Shown here: positions 33,937 to 42,341 of the stretch, in pieces
How the letters are laid out: each line of letters begins with the position of its first letter
Position numbering within the stretch: position 1 is the stretch's first letter
Source: Opitutaceae bacterium
GTDB taxonomy: Bacteria; Verrucomicrobiota; Verrucomicrobiia; Opitutales; Opitutaceae
Direction of reading: 5' to 3'
Length of the DNA stretch: 63,923 nt
Assembly (NCBI GenBank): GCA_024711005.1
Contig: JANJTQ010000229.1
Location: 1 to 63,923, forward strand
Made by a program: the position numbers and the translations under genes
Notes under the pieces: generated by a model
The model's input: only the letters and a program-made list of their open reading frames with translations
Database searches by the model: none
Told to the model about the DNA's origin: nothing

Positions 33937-36900
33937 TCAGCGTTTAAACAATGCATCAAGCGAACCAAAGCTCTTCAGCGGAGCCTTCGGTTTCGTGGTC
34001 GTCACCGGCAGCGGAGTCGTTTCGCGTGGCTTGGCCGGCTCGGGAGCGGGCGTAGGCGGAACGGCGGACGCCGCGGCGCCCGACTCCCGCCGCCCTCCTT
34101 GTTTTATCTCGGCCAGCGCACGCTCCAGCTTCTGCACCGACACCGGTTCCGCCGTGCCCAGTTCTTGGGCGAACAAGCTCACGCGCAACTCTTCGACCTG
34201 CCAGCGCAACTCCGGCACACCCATGAACACCACCAGCTGTTTCGCGCGCTCGGCATCCTTGAGTTGGTTCTGTTTCCAGCGGTCTGCGCGCAGTTTCATC
34301 GCCTTCAAATAACGCGGGAAATGCGCGAGCCGCTCATAGGGCGTGACACGTAAAAAGTCTTTCGGCACCAGCGCCGCGAGGTCCGGGCCTTGTCCACGAT
34401 AGGGCTGCGGATGCACCAGCAGCGCCTGCCGCAACGTGAGGATTTCGCGCAGCAGATCGACGAGTCGCGGCACCAGTCCCTGCAAGTCGGCCTTGGCCTT
34501 CATGACTGCGGCGGCAAACGCGACCGCCGTAAGGTGCTTCACCCGATCCGCCGCAAGAACCCACCGGCTCACCGAGACATAAGCGTCCTCGCGTAGGGTG
34601 TCCGTCGTACCGATTGTCGCGAGCAACGCACCCAGTTCGCGGAGTTGTTTCAAATCCTTGTGCAGACACGCGAGCGGATGCGTCAATTGCCACTCCAGCA
34701 GACGCGCCAGCGCGGGAGCGTTCGACGCGGCGGCCTCCTCGGGTGTTTTGAAAAGACGCAACAATACGCCGCCACCGGGGCCGTTCTTCAGTCCGGGGTA
34801 GGCATAAACCGCCACACCCGCCTGATCGCACACATGAACGCGCTCGGGCACATCGCCGAATTTCCACTCGGTCTGCTCCGACATTTCGTGCTTGGCGCGG
34901 GCGCGCCGCCAGGCATCCGGATCTTCGCGGGACACGCTCACGCTCGCTTCGCGATGATGCGCCGCGAGCGCTGTCTCAATTTCCGACAACTCGCGACTTG
35001 CACAGATTTCCCGACCTTCATCATCGACGACGCGCACCCGCACTCGCAGGTGATCGGGCAACGGGCGGTCCTCGGCGAACACACTCGGATCGAGTTTCAG
35101 CTTCAGCCGTTCACCGATGAGAATCGCGAGAGTTTCGGGCAGCGTGTGGCGCTGCGCGGTGAGACGTGACTGTTGCGCGGCCGCCTTGGCGAGCTGGCGT
35201 GCGGCATCGGCCAGCGGAACGAAATCACGGCGCAGTTCCTTGGGCAACGCACGCAGGTAATGTTCAACCTTGGCGGCGAGGTGGCCGGGCACCGCCCAAT
35301 CGAGCGCGGCGGGCGTGAGCGCGGCGGCGGTTCCAACGGGCACGTCGAGCGTGACACCGTCATCGACCTGGCCGGGCTTGTAGGCATAGGCGAGCGGAAG
35401 TGCGGTCTGCTGCAACGGCAACGCCTCGGGATACGCCTCGGTGTCGGCCTGCAACTCCTCCGGATCGCGCAGGTCGTCGGCCTCCATCATGAGGAAGCGC
35501 GGCTCGGCAGCTGTGCGCTCCCGCACAAGATCGACGAGCTCGGCGACGGATGAGATGGCTTGGAAAGTGGCACGGGCATCCTGCCCATGATTCCGAATGT
35601 CCGATCCCAGGGGCATCCTGGCCGCGCCACCTTCCGGCAACAACCGCGCCGCATAGAACCGGTAGATTCCTTCGTCGAGATTGAGGTATCCGCGGTCGCG
35701 AGTGCGCGTGAGCAGGTTCTCGATCTCTTCGCGCACCGCCCGGTTGTGCGCGATGAAATCCAACGGCCAGGTAACGGTGTCATTGACCAGGCCCTCGCGG
35801 ATAAAAATCTCCGTCGCATGCACCGGATCGATCTTGCCGTAACTCACGGCGCGCGACTCCAGTTCAAGTCCGTAAAGCCGCGTTCGCTGCTTCACCATCA
35901 CGCGGCCGGCGTCCTGATTCCAGAAGGGCTCGCTGTGCGCGACCCTCGCGATGTGCGCACCGAGATCGAGCGCCCAAAGCGGATCGAGCCGCGCCGATGT
36001 GCGAGCGAAAAGACGCGACGTTTCCATGATCTCGGCCGACATGATCCACCTGGGCGCCTTGCCCTCCTTCCGAGGTGGACGGTGACCTCCGGGCGCGTTT
36101 TTTTTCTTCGGCTCGTCGCGCACAAACAGCACCGACCCCGGGAACAACGTCACTCGACGATCATGCGTCGCCTTGTAACCGCCATTCTCGTCGTCCCGCA
36201 CCGCGATGTTGCCCAACAGGCCGGCGAGAATGCTCCGATGAATCGCCCGGTAGGCCGGCGAGGCGAAGGCGGTCTTGTCGTCATTGATCTTGTCCGGCGG
36301 CAGCCCATCGAACACCGACGTCAGCTGAAAATCCTTCCGCTGCTCCATCACATCGAGCAACTGGGAATGCACGTCGCGCCACTCACGCATGCGCGTGTAA
36401 CTCAAAAAATGCTCTTTGCAGAAACGGCGCAGCTTCGCCTGCGAGAGGCGCTCGAATTCGTCGTGAAACGCATCCCAGATATTGAGCAACGACAGGAAAT
36501 CCGAATCCCGATGATTGAATCGACGGTGTGCCGCATCCGCTTTCTCCCGCGCGTCCATCGGACGTTCGCGCGGGTCCTGGATACTCAGGCCCGACGCGAT
36601 CACGAGCACCTCGCGCAGGGCTTTCTCTGTGCGCGCCTGCAAGATCATCCGACCGACGGTCGGGTCGACCGGGAGGCGGGCAAGTTCGCGACCGATCGGA
36701 GTGAGCTCGCGCAGGTAGGGCGAGGCATCCCCGCCGGGCCGCGCCTCATCGGACCGGTTCGCCCTGCCTTCGGCCAGAGCACCGATCTCCTCCAACAACG
36801 CATAGCCTGCGCGAATGGACTTCGCCGCCGGCATGTTGATGAAGGGGAACCGTTCGATATCGCCGAGGCCGAAGGCCTTCATGCGCAAAATGACGTCCGC

Positions 36901-38139
36901 CAGGTTGGCGCGTTGAATCTCGGGCTGGGTGAAGCGCGAACGCTCGTTGTAATCTTTTTCCGAATACAGACGGATGCACACGCCGTCGGACACGCGGCCG
37001 GCTCGACCTTTGCGTTGATCGGCGCTGGATTGGGCGACCGCCTCGATGGGCAGGCGACGCGTGCGGGCTTGCGGCGAGTAGCGACTGATGCGCGCCAGTC
37101 CGGTGTCCACCACGTAGCGAATGCCGGGAATCGTCAGCGACGTTTCGGCAATGTTGGTCGCGAGGATCAGTTTGCGGCGTTGCGACGTGGCGAAAACGCG
37201 TTGTTGCTCGGCATTGGAAAGGCGGCCGAAAAGCGGGACGACCTCGGTGTTCGGCAGGCGGCGGCCCTCGAGGAGTTCGCGGGTTTCGCGTATGTCCCGT
37301 TCGGCCGGCATGAAGACGAGGATGTCGCCGGAGTCGCTCTCGCGAACGATGCGTTCGACCGCCTCGACCGCGCCATCGATGTAATGCAACGCCTCGGATT
37401 TCGCGGAGCCCTCATCGCCTTCGGCGGCATCGCTGCCGAACTCATCGAGCGGAGCATAGATCACCTCGACCGGATATGTGCGGCCGGACACCTCGACGAC
37501 CGGAGCACCGTCGAAGGCCTTGGAAAAGGCCTCGGTGTCGATCGTGGCCGAAGTGACGATGATCTTAAGCTCGGGACGCTTGTGACGCAGCGTGCGCAGG
37601 TGTCCGAGGAGGAAATCGATGTTGAGCGAACGCTCGTGCGCTTCATCCAGAATGACGGTGTCGTAGGCACGAAGCATCGGGTCGCTCTGCACCTCGGCGA
37701 GCAGCATACCGTCGGTCATGAACTTGATGACGGTGTTGCGCGAGGTGCGGTCGTCGAAACGGATTTTGCAGCCGACGGGTCCACCCCACTCGACATTCAA
37801 TTCCTCGGCGACGCGGCGTGAAACCGACAACGCGGCGACGCGACGGGGTTGGGTACAGGCGATCAGTCCTCGGCGCCCGCGACCGGCGGCGAGACACATC
37901 TTCGGAATTTGCGTGGTTTTGCCGGAGCCGGTTTCGCCTGCCAGGATGATGACTTGTTCGGCCGCAATCAGGTCCACGATTTCCCCGGCGCGACTGCTGA
38001 TGGGCAGTTCGGGTGGAAAATCGATACGGAAAGCGGGCAAAACGGTGTCGTCGGAACGGGCCACGAGGAAAAGAGGCGGCACCGTGGCACCGAAGCCGCG
38101 CGCTCGCGAGGGGTTTTTTACACCAACTCCGTCAGACAC
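33937..38139 (-). CDS. hrpA: ATP-dependent RNA helicase HrpA with two in-frame palindromic inserts
   Basis: A 1400-residue DEAH-box helicase. Walker A GETGSGKTTQIPK (about 67-80), QPRRVAALSVSRRVAEE, VILDEAHERSLN (about 165), SATID, and the motif VI region QRKGRAGRVSDG are all present; HA2 and OB-fold regions follow, and the long C-terminal half (LAKAAAQQSRLTAQ, KDFLRVTPYERLAHFPRYLKA) is the HrpA-specific DUF3418. Two stretches do not match the family: residues about 458-475 (EGRANRSDEARPGGDASPYL) from the 36714-36768 repeat, and about 837-858 (MPLGSDIRNHGQDARATFQ) from the 35567-35630 element. The GTG at 38139 is the earliest start; a later one is possible. Confidence 0.95.
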   Translation of the reverse strand: MSDGVGVKNPSRARGFGATVPPLFLVARSDDTVLPAFRIDFPPELPISSRAGEIVDLIAAEQVIILAGETGSGKTTQIPKMCLAAGRGRRGLIACTQPRRVAALSVSRRVAEELNVEWGGPVGCKIRFDDRTSRNTVIKFMTDGMLLAEVQSDPMLRAYDTVILDEAHERSLNIDFLLGHLRTLRHKRPELKIIVTSATIDTEAFSKAFDGAPVVEVSGRTYPVEVIYAPLDEFGSDAAEGDEGSAKSEALHYIDGAVEAVERIVRESDSGDILVFMPAERDIRETRELLEGRRLPNTEVVPLFGRLSNAEQQRVFATSQRRKLILATNIAETSLTIPGIRYVVDTGLARISRYSPQARTRRLPIEAVAQSSADQRKGRAGRVSDGVCIRLYSEKDYNERSRFTQPEIQRANLADVILRMKAFGLGDIERFPFINMPAAKSIRAGYALLEEIGALAEGRANRSDEARPGGDASPYLRELTPIGRELARLPVDPTVGRMILQARTEKALREVLVIASGLSIQDPRERPMDAREKADAAHRRFNHRDSDFLSLLNIWDAFHDEFERLSQAKLRRFCKEHFLSYTRMREWRDVHSQLLDVMEQRKDFQLTSVFDGLPPDKINDDKTAFASPAYRAIHRSILAGLLGNIAVRDDENGGYKATHDRRVTLFPGSVLFVRDEPKKKNAPGGHRPPRKEGKAPRWIMSAEIMETSRLFARTSARLDPLWALDLGAHIARVAHSEPFWNQDAGRVMVKQRTRLYGLELESRAVSYGKIDPVHATEIFIREGLVNDTVTWPLDFIAHNRAVREEIENLLTRTRDRGYLNLDEGIYRFYAARLLPEGGAARMPLGSDIRNHGQDARATFQAISSVAELVDLVRERTAAEPRFLMMEADDLRDPEELQADTEAYPEALPLQQTALPLAYAYKPGQVDDGVTLDVPVGTAAALTPAALDWAVPGHLAAKVEHYLRALPKELRRDFVPLADAARQLAKAAAQQSRLTAQRHTLPETLAILIGERLKLKLDPSVFAEDRPLPDHLRVRVRVVDDEGREICASRELSEIETALAAHHREASVSVSREDPDAWRRARAKHEMSEQTEWKFGDVPERVHVCDQAGVAVYAYPGLKNGPGGGVLLRLFKTPEEAAASNAPALARLLEWQLTHPLACLHKDLKQLRELGALLATIGTTDTLREDAYVSVSRWVLAADRVKHLTAVAFAAAVMKAKADLQGLVPRLVDLLREILTLRQALLVHPQPYRGQGPDLAALVPKDFLRVTPYERLAHFPRYLKAMKLRADRWKQNQLKDAERAKQLVVFMGVPELRWQVEELRVSLFAQELGTAEPVSVQKLERALAEIKQGGRRESGAAASAVPPTPAPEPAKPRETTPLPVTTTKPKAPLKSFGSLDALFKR
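35567..35630. repeat. 64-bp GTGGC...GCCAC palindromic element inside hrpA
   Basis: Ends GTGGCACGGGC and GCGCCAC; contains TGATTCCGAA, TCCGATCC and two copies of a GGGCATCCTG motif. It aligns gaplessly with the tatD copy and is read in the same frame (GSDIRNHG here against GSEVRNQG in tatD). Confidence 0.9.
36714..36768. repeat. 55-bp GGTAGGGCGAGGC palindromic element inside hrpA
   Basis: The arm GGTAGGGCGAGGC at 36714 is inverted as GGTTCGCCCTGCC at 36756-36768. The 28-base head (beginning GGTAGGGCGAGGCATCCCCG) is repeated nearly unchanged at 49870 in an intergenic site. In hrpA it is read as about 18 residues. Confidence 0.85.
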
Positions 38140-38195
38140 AGGCAGCTGGCTTGGAACGTGCTATTAGTAACTTTCACCGGCCGACCACCTTAACC

Positions 38196-38501
38196 ATGAT
38201 GACCATTCTCGACAGCCGCAAGCTGCTCGCCTTCACGATACTTGCACGAGTTGGCAGCTTCACCCTCGCCGCACGCGAACTCCACCTCACCCAATCCGCC
38301 ATCAGCCACGCCATCAAGTCGCTCGAAGACGACCTTGAGTGCCGCCTCTTCGACCGCCTGGGCCGCCGAGTGACATTGACCGCGTCGGGCCAACACCTGC
38401 TGGATCACGCGAGCAAGATCATCGCCGAGATGCAAATGGCCCGTGAAGATCTCGCCTCCATGGGCAAATTGGTCCGCCTAGACCGACCGGAATCGCATTG
38501 A
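38196..38501 (+). CDS. HTH-only LysR-type transcription factor (101 aa)
   Basis: From the ATG at 38196 a 101-residue protein that matches only the winged-helix DNA-binding part of LysR regulators: LAFTILARVGSFTLAARELH, LTQSAISHAIKSLEDDLEC and RLFDRLGRRVTLTASGQHLL, then a coiled helix ending RLDRPESH. The usual 200-residue sugar-/ligand-binding domain is absent and there is no frameshift relic after the stop, so it is either a stand-alone DNA-binding protein or a decayed regulator. It is divergent from hrpA over 56 bp and its tail meets the rpsI terminator. Confidence 0.85.
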   Translation: MMTILDSRKLLAFTILARVGSFTLAARELHLTQSAISHAIKSLEDDLECRLFDRLGRRVTLTASGQHLLDHASKIIAEMQMAREDLASMGKLVRLDRPESH

Positions 38502-38555
38502 GCCGCCCGCCGCCGGCGTCACTGACAAGCCGGTGCGCCCCGCCGGGCGCGCCAC

Positions 38556-38587
38556 AAAAAAACCACCCTCTCGCGAAGGGTGGTTTT
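38556..38587. terminator. Bidirectional terminator between the LysR-like gene and rpsI
   Basis: Stem AAAACCACCCT / AGGGTGGTTTT (38559-38587) with a 7-nt loop. T-runs follow on both strands, longer on the minus strand, where it should end the rplM-rpsI message. Confidence 0.9.
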
Positions 38588-38609
38588 GAATGAAAACGTT
38601 CCTGACAAC

Positions 38610-39008
38610 TCAGCGCTTGGAGAACTGGAAGCGCTTGCGGGCACCGGGCTGGCCGGGCTTCTTGCGCTCTTTCTCGCGCGGGTCGCGCTTGAGGTGACCG
38701 GCCTTTTTGAGGGCGGCGCGAAGCTCGGGATTGAGCTTCTGGAGAGCACGGGCGATGCCGTGAGCGGTCGCGCCGGCCTGGCCGGTGACGCCGCCGCCGG
38801 CGACGTTCACGTCGACGTCGACCTTGTCACGAAGCTCAACGGTGAGCAGCGGGCGAAAAGCCTGCTTGGCAAAATTCTCATGGGAAAAGTAAACCTCGAA
38901 GTCGCTGCCATTGGCAGTGAGCTTGCCGGTGCCTTCGGAAAGGCGAACGCGGGCGGTGGAGGTCTTGCGGCGGCCGGTGCCGAGGAAAATGGTCTTTTCA
39001 GCGCTCAT
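38610..39008 (-). CDS. rpsI: 30S ribosomal protein S9
   Basis: A 132-residue S9 with the expected LGTGRRKTSTARVRLSEGTG opening, VTGQAGATAHGIARAL and the basic C-terminus ERKKPGQPGARKRFQFSKR whose KR tail reaches the P site. It follows rplM after 5 bp, the same pair as in E. coli. Length is normal and nothing is unusual. Confidence 0.98.
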   Translation of the reverse strand: MSAEKTIFLGTGRRKTSTARVRLSEGTGKLTANGSDFEVYFSHENFAKQAFRPLLTVELRDKVDVDVNVAGGGVTGQAGATAHGIARALQKLNPELRAALKKAGHLKRDPREKERKKPGQPGARKRFQFSKR

Positions 39009-39013
39009 GGTAA

Positions 39014-39442
39014 TCAGACGGAAATCTTGATCGGGTTCTGGGCCTCGTGGGTGTGGGTCGGACCGGCAAACACGCGAAGTTTGGTGAGCATCTGGCGGGC
39101 AATGCGGTTCTTGGGCAGCATGCCCTTGACCGCGTGCTCGATAATGAACTCGGGGTGGCGCTCGCGCTGCTCGGAGAGCTTGCGGTAGCTTTCGCCGCCA
39201 ACATAGCCGGAGAAGAACATATAGCTGTTCTGCTCTTCCTTCTTACCGGTGAGGACAACCTTCTCGGCGTTAATGATGACAACGAAGTCGCCGTTATCGA
39301 CGCTCGGGGTGTAGGAAGCTTTGTGACGGCCGCGGATAAGATTGGCGGCTTTGACCGCAAGACGGCCAAGGACCTGACCCTCAGCATCGATCAGATGCCA
39401 CTTGGGTTGTACGGTCTCTTTTTTGGCGAGGAACGTTTTCAT
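39014..39442 (-). CDS. rplM: 50S ribosomal protein L13
   Basis: A 142-residue L13: WHLIDAEGQVLGRLAVKAAN, RGRHKASYTPSVDNGDFVVI, KLSEQRERHPEFIIEHAVKG and MLPKNRIARQMLTKLRVFAG all match. First gene of the two-gene S9/L13 operon. The ATG at 39442 sits about 65 bp from the terminator of the next-upstream barrel gene, so this gene has its own promoter in that gap. Confidence 0.98.
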   Translation of the reverse strand: MKTFLAKKETVQPKWHLIDAEGQVLGRLAVKAANLIRGRHKASYTPSVDNGDFVVIINAEKVVLTGKKEEQNSYMFFSGYVGGESYRKLSEQRERHPEFIIEHAVKGMLPKNRIARQMLTKLRVFAGPTHTHEAQNPIKISV

Positions 39443-39506
39443 GAGAAAAGAGGCGAAGTCCGAAGGCTTGGCCGTTGGGTGTCAACCCCTCTTTTGGGCT
39501 TGTGAA

Positions 39507-39546
39507 TAAAAAAAGCCCGCTCCGCCGACGAGGGCGAAGCGGGCTT
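39507..39546 (-). terminator. Rho-independent terminator of the TorF-like gene
   Basis: A long stem AAGCCCGCTCCGCC paired with GGGCGAAGCGGGCTT (39513-39546), followed on the minus strand by a run of T residues. It ends the 40293-39580 message. Confidence 0.9.
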
Positions 39547-39579
39547 CAAATCCTAGGTCAGGCGATTGCTCGAATCAGC

Positions 39580-40293
39580 TTAGAAGCCGACAGCGAGGCC
39601 AACCGAGAAGACAACCTGATCCTGGTCGTGATCAGCTTGGTTGATGTAGTTGCTGCGATCAATGCTCGTGTAGTTCACGGCAGCGGTCAGCACGGCATTG
39701 TCGTTCAGCTTGTAGGGAACGGCGGCACCGACGCCCCAGTAGACGTAGTCGCCACCGGACGACTTCGGGACTTGGATGTAACCAACGGTCGCCGAGAGAT
39801 CGACGGACAGACCGACCTGCTCGATCGGGAGGCTGTGGCCAACCGAAGCGATGTAGGAGGAGACCTCGAGATCGAAGTCGTAGTAGTAGTAGACGCTCGG
39901 GCTGAGGAGAACGTCGGCCTTGAGACCCACGAACACTTCAGTGGTGTCGTCTTGGCTGCCACCATTGTAGGTGTAACGGGTCACACCGAGATCAACCGAG
40001 AAGGTCTCGTCGATCGCCATGTTAACACCGGCATAAAGGTCGGTCTCGGAGCCGGAGAAGTTGGCGGCACCATCGCTGATGGCGTCGGAATGCCAGAGAC
40101 CGGCGTAAAAGTCGCCATAGGAGGCTTCGATCGAAGGCTGAACGGAAGCGTCGGCAAGGCGGAGGCCGCGGAAAACGTAATCACTCACATACGTAACATC
40201 GAGGGTCAGCGAGAGAGGCGAGCTGGCAGCCTCCTGAGCGGAAGCGGAAACGCCGGTGGCGAGGGCCACAAGGGCGAGGATCGTCTTTTTCAT
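39580..40293 (-). CDS. TorF-like outer-membrane barrel (putative porin)
   Basis: A 237-residue protein with a Sec signal (MKKTILALVALATGVSASAQ) then LSLTLDVTYVSDYVFRGL and SVQPSIEASYGDFYAGLWHS, the start of the TorF family of small porins; eight or more strands follow, and the last residue is Phe (SVGLAVGF). YNGGSQDDTTEVFVGLKADV and YYYYDFDLEVSSYIA are typical strand pairs. Proteins of this type are thought to pass small solutes; the solute here is unknown. A leader with a perfect 7-bp hairpin (40336-40351) precedes the ATG. Single-gene unit with its own terminator. Confidence 0.87.
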   Translation of the reverse strand: MKKTILALVALATGVSASAQEAASSPLSLTLDVTYVSDYVFRGLRLADASVQPSIEASYGDFYAGLWHSDAISDGAANFSGSETDLYAGVNMAIDETFSVDLGVTRYTYNGGSQDDTTEVFVGLKADVLLSPSVYYYYDFDLEVSSYIASVGHSLPIEQVGLSVDLSATVGYIQVPKSSGGDYVYWGVGAAVPYKLNDNAVLTAAVNYTSIDRSNYINQADHDQDQVVFSVGLAVGF

Positions 40294-40335
40294 GGGTAGT
40301 GGTTCTGTAGTGTGTTGTAGTTCTCTGTCAGGTTT

Positions 40336-40351
40336 GCCGAGAGGTCTCGGC
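40336..40351 (-). promoter_or_regulatory. Leader hairpin upstream of the TorF-like gene
   Basis: GCCGAGA-GG-TCTCGGC, a perfect 16-bp palindrome 42 bp before the ATG of the outer-membrane protein gene. It could be a leader stem or a regulator site; nothing more is shown. Confidence 0.35.
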
Positions 40352-40485
40352 GCGCTGGATGGAACGAATTACGACCCACACTTCAAGACTTTACTCGGAT
40401 GTAACCACCGCGGCGATATTGAGCTAAAATTCGCCCGCCTTCAGAAGTCGGTGGCAACCCCCGAACCATTCCTCAAATTCCTCTT

Positions 40486-40881
40486 ATGCGAAAACACCTG
40501 TATTCAGCCGCAATCGCCGGTGCGATCGGAGTCGCCGCGGGTGCCTTCGGAGCGCATGCCCTGAAGGCCCCTCTCACGGAAAGCGAGATGCTATCCACCT
40601 GGAACACCGCGGTGTTGTATAATCTCATCCACGCACCCGCCCTGCTCGGAGCAGGGCTTTTTTCATTCACGGATCGGCCGGCGGTCGCCACTTGGCTGGC
40701 CCGAGCCAGCACCTGCTGGGGAATCGGCATCGCCCTGTTTTCCGGGTCCCTTTACTGGCTGTCCTTGGGCGGTCCTCGATGGCTGGGACCGGTCACACCG
40801 CTGGGCGGAATTTTTTTAATAGCAGGATGGCTTTGCGTCGTCGGCGCGGCCAGGAAGCTCCGTCCTGACGCGAACAAATAA
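40486..40881 (+). CDS. DUF423 small membrane protein
   Basis: A 131-residue protein with four predicted transmembrane helices and the DUF423 (YwdK-like) hallmark: SAAIAGAIGVAAGAFGAHAL at the N-terminus, WNTAVLYNLIHAPALL, and GIGIALFSGSLYWLSL. Membrane location is clear; function is not known. It precedes cca by 8 bp and could be read with it. The ATG has only a pyrimidine-rich leader (caaattcctcttATG). Confidence 0.9.
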   Translation: MRKHLYSAAIAGAIGVAAGAFGAHALKAPLTESEMLSTWNTAVLYNLIHAPALLGAGLFSFTDRPAVATWLARASTCWGIGIALFSGSLYWLSLGGPRWLGPVTPLGGIFLIAGWLCVVGAARKLRPDANK

Positions 40882-40889
40882 GCCCGTCC

Positions 40890-42293
40890 ATGCAATTGCC
40901 ACCGGATCTCCGTTCCGTGCTGGAGGCCATTCGACCGGTTGCCCGACCACGTCTGGCCGGCGGTTGCGTGAGAGACTGGCTGGCGGGATTGAGTCCGAAG
41001 GATTTCGATATCGAGGTGCAGGGCACCTCGTTCGATGAACTGCACGCCATCCTCGCTCCGTTTGGCGCGACCGATGTGGTGGGCCGCAGCTTTGGGGTCA
41101 TCAAGCTCCGTCTGGGCGCGACCGAATACGACTTCAGCCTGCCTCGTCGCGAATCCAAGACCGGCAACGGACATCGTGGTTTTGCCGTCACGCCGGATCC
41201 GCTGCTGAGCGACGCCGACGCCGCCTCCCGGCGCGACTTCACCATCAACTCGATCACCTGCGACCCGTTTACAGGTGAAATTTTTGACCCGCACGGCGGC
41301 CAGCAGGACCTGCGCAATCGCATTCTCCGGCACACCGGGCCGGCCTTTGTCGAAGATCCGCTCCGGGTGCTGCGCGCCTTCCAATTCGCCGCACGCTTCG
41401 ACCTCACTCTCGCTCCCGAGACCGCAGCCCTGTGCCGCAGCATGGTCGGGACCTACCATGAATTGCCGGTCGAACGCATCTGGGGCGAATGGGACAAATG
41501 GGCGGCCCAATCCATCCGCCCGTCCCGCGGGCTTGCGGTCCTGGAGGAAACCGGCTGGCTGGTCCATTTCCCGGAGATCGCCGCCTTGCGTGGCTGTCCA
41601 CAGGACCCCGAATGGCACCCCGAGGGTGACGTGTTTACCCATACCCAGCATTGCTGCGATGCGCTGGTGAAACTGCCGGAATGGCGCGAGTCCGCTCCTG
41701 CCCGGCGACGCATCCTGCTCTTGGCCGTGCTGGCCCACGATTTCGGCAAGCCGCCCACAACCAGCCAATCCGAACACCGGGGCCGCCTTCGCTGGCGCAG
41801 CCTTGGACACGAATCCGCTGGCGGCCCGATCTCGGAGAGCTTCCTGCGCCGCATCGGGGCTCCGCGTTCTATTATAGACGCCGTCCGCCCCCTGGTCGTT
41901 CTCCACCTCGCCCATCACCACGGCCCCGGCGATCCCACCGACAGCCAGATCCGTCGCCTGGCCCGCAAGCTCTTTCCCGCCACCATCGACGACCTGTGCG
42001 CGGTCATGAGTGCCGACAGCCTCGGCCGCCCGCCGCTCGACGGGGCGGATGCGCTCGCACTTATCGAAAAACTCCGTTCGCGCGCCCACGAACTCTCTCT
42101 TCGCAAAGCCCCGCCCCGCCCCATCTTGCTTGGCCGCCATTTGATCGCGCTCGGGCAGAAGCCGGGACCTCATTTCACCGATCTGCTCGCCCTCGCCTTC
42201 GAAGCCCAGCTCGACGGAGCGTTCTCCGATGAAGAAACCGCGCTCATCTGGTTGAGAAATTATTTGCGAAACAATCCGAGTCCGAACCCGTGA
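40890..42293 (+). CDS. cca: CCA tRNA nucleotidyltransferase / poly(A) polymerase family, HD type
   Basis: A 467-residue class II nucleotidyltransferase that adds or repairs the tRNA 3' CCA. N-terminal GGCVRDWLAGLSPKDFDIEV gives the GG and DxD motifs, RRDFTINSI and DPLRVLRAFQFAARF follow (motifs B/C, D), and an HD phosphohydrolase domain with LAVLAHDFGKP and GHESAG occupies about residues 260-330; HHHGPGDP lies further along. Length and the HD domain match bacterial CCA enzymes of the HD subgroup. Confidence 0.92.
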   Translation: MQLPPDLRSVLEAIRPVARPRLAGGCVRDWLAGLSPKDFDIEVQGTSFDELHAILAPFGATDVVGRSFGVIKLRLGATEYDFSLPRRESKTGNGHRGFAVTPDPLLSDADAASRRDFTINSITCDPFTGEIFDPHGGQQDLRNRILRHTGPAFVEDPLRVLRAFQFAARFDLTLAPETAALCRSMVGTYHELPVERIWGEWDKWAAQSIRPSRGLAVLEETGWLVHFPEIAALRGCPQDPEWHPEGDVFTHTQHCCDALVKLPEWRESAPARRRILLLAVLAHDFGKPPTTSQSEHRGRLRWRSLGHESAGGPISESFLRRIGAPRSIIDAVRPLVVLHLAHHHGPGDPTDSQIRRLARKLFPATIDDLCAVMSADSLGRPPLDGADALALIEKLRSRAHELSLRKAPPRPILLGRHLIALGQKPGPHFTDLLALAFEAQLDGAFSDEETALIWLRNYLRNNPSPNP

Positions 42294-42341
42294 CAACCGT
42301 CCCGGTCTCCGCATAGATATTCGGTTCTTTTCTCTTTAACC

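Noticed and set aside
35560-37821. 753-codon plus-strand frame opposite hrpA
   Set aside because: It is antisense to the helicase motifs and lacks any motif of its own.
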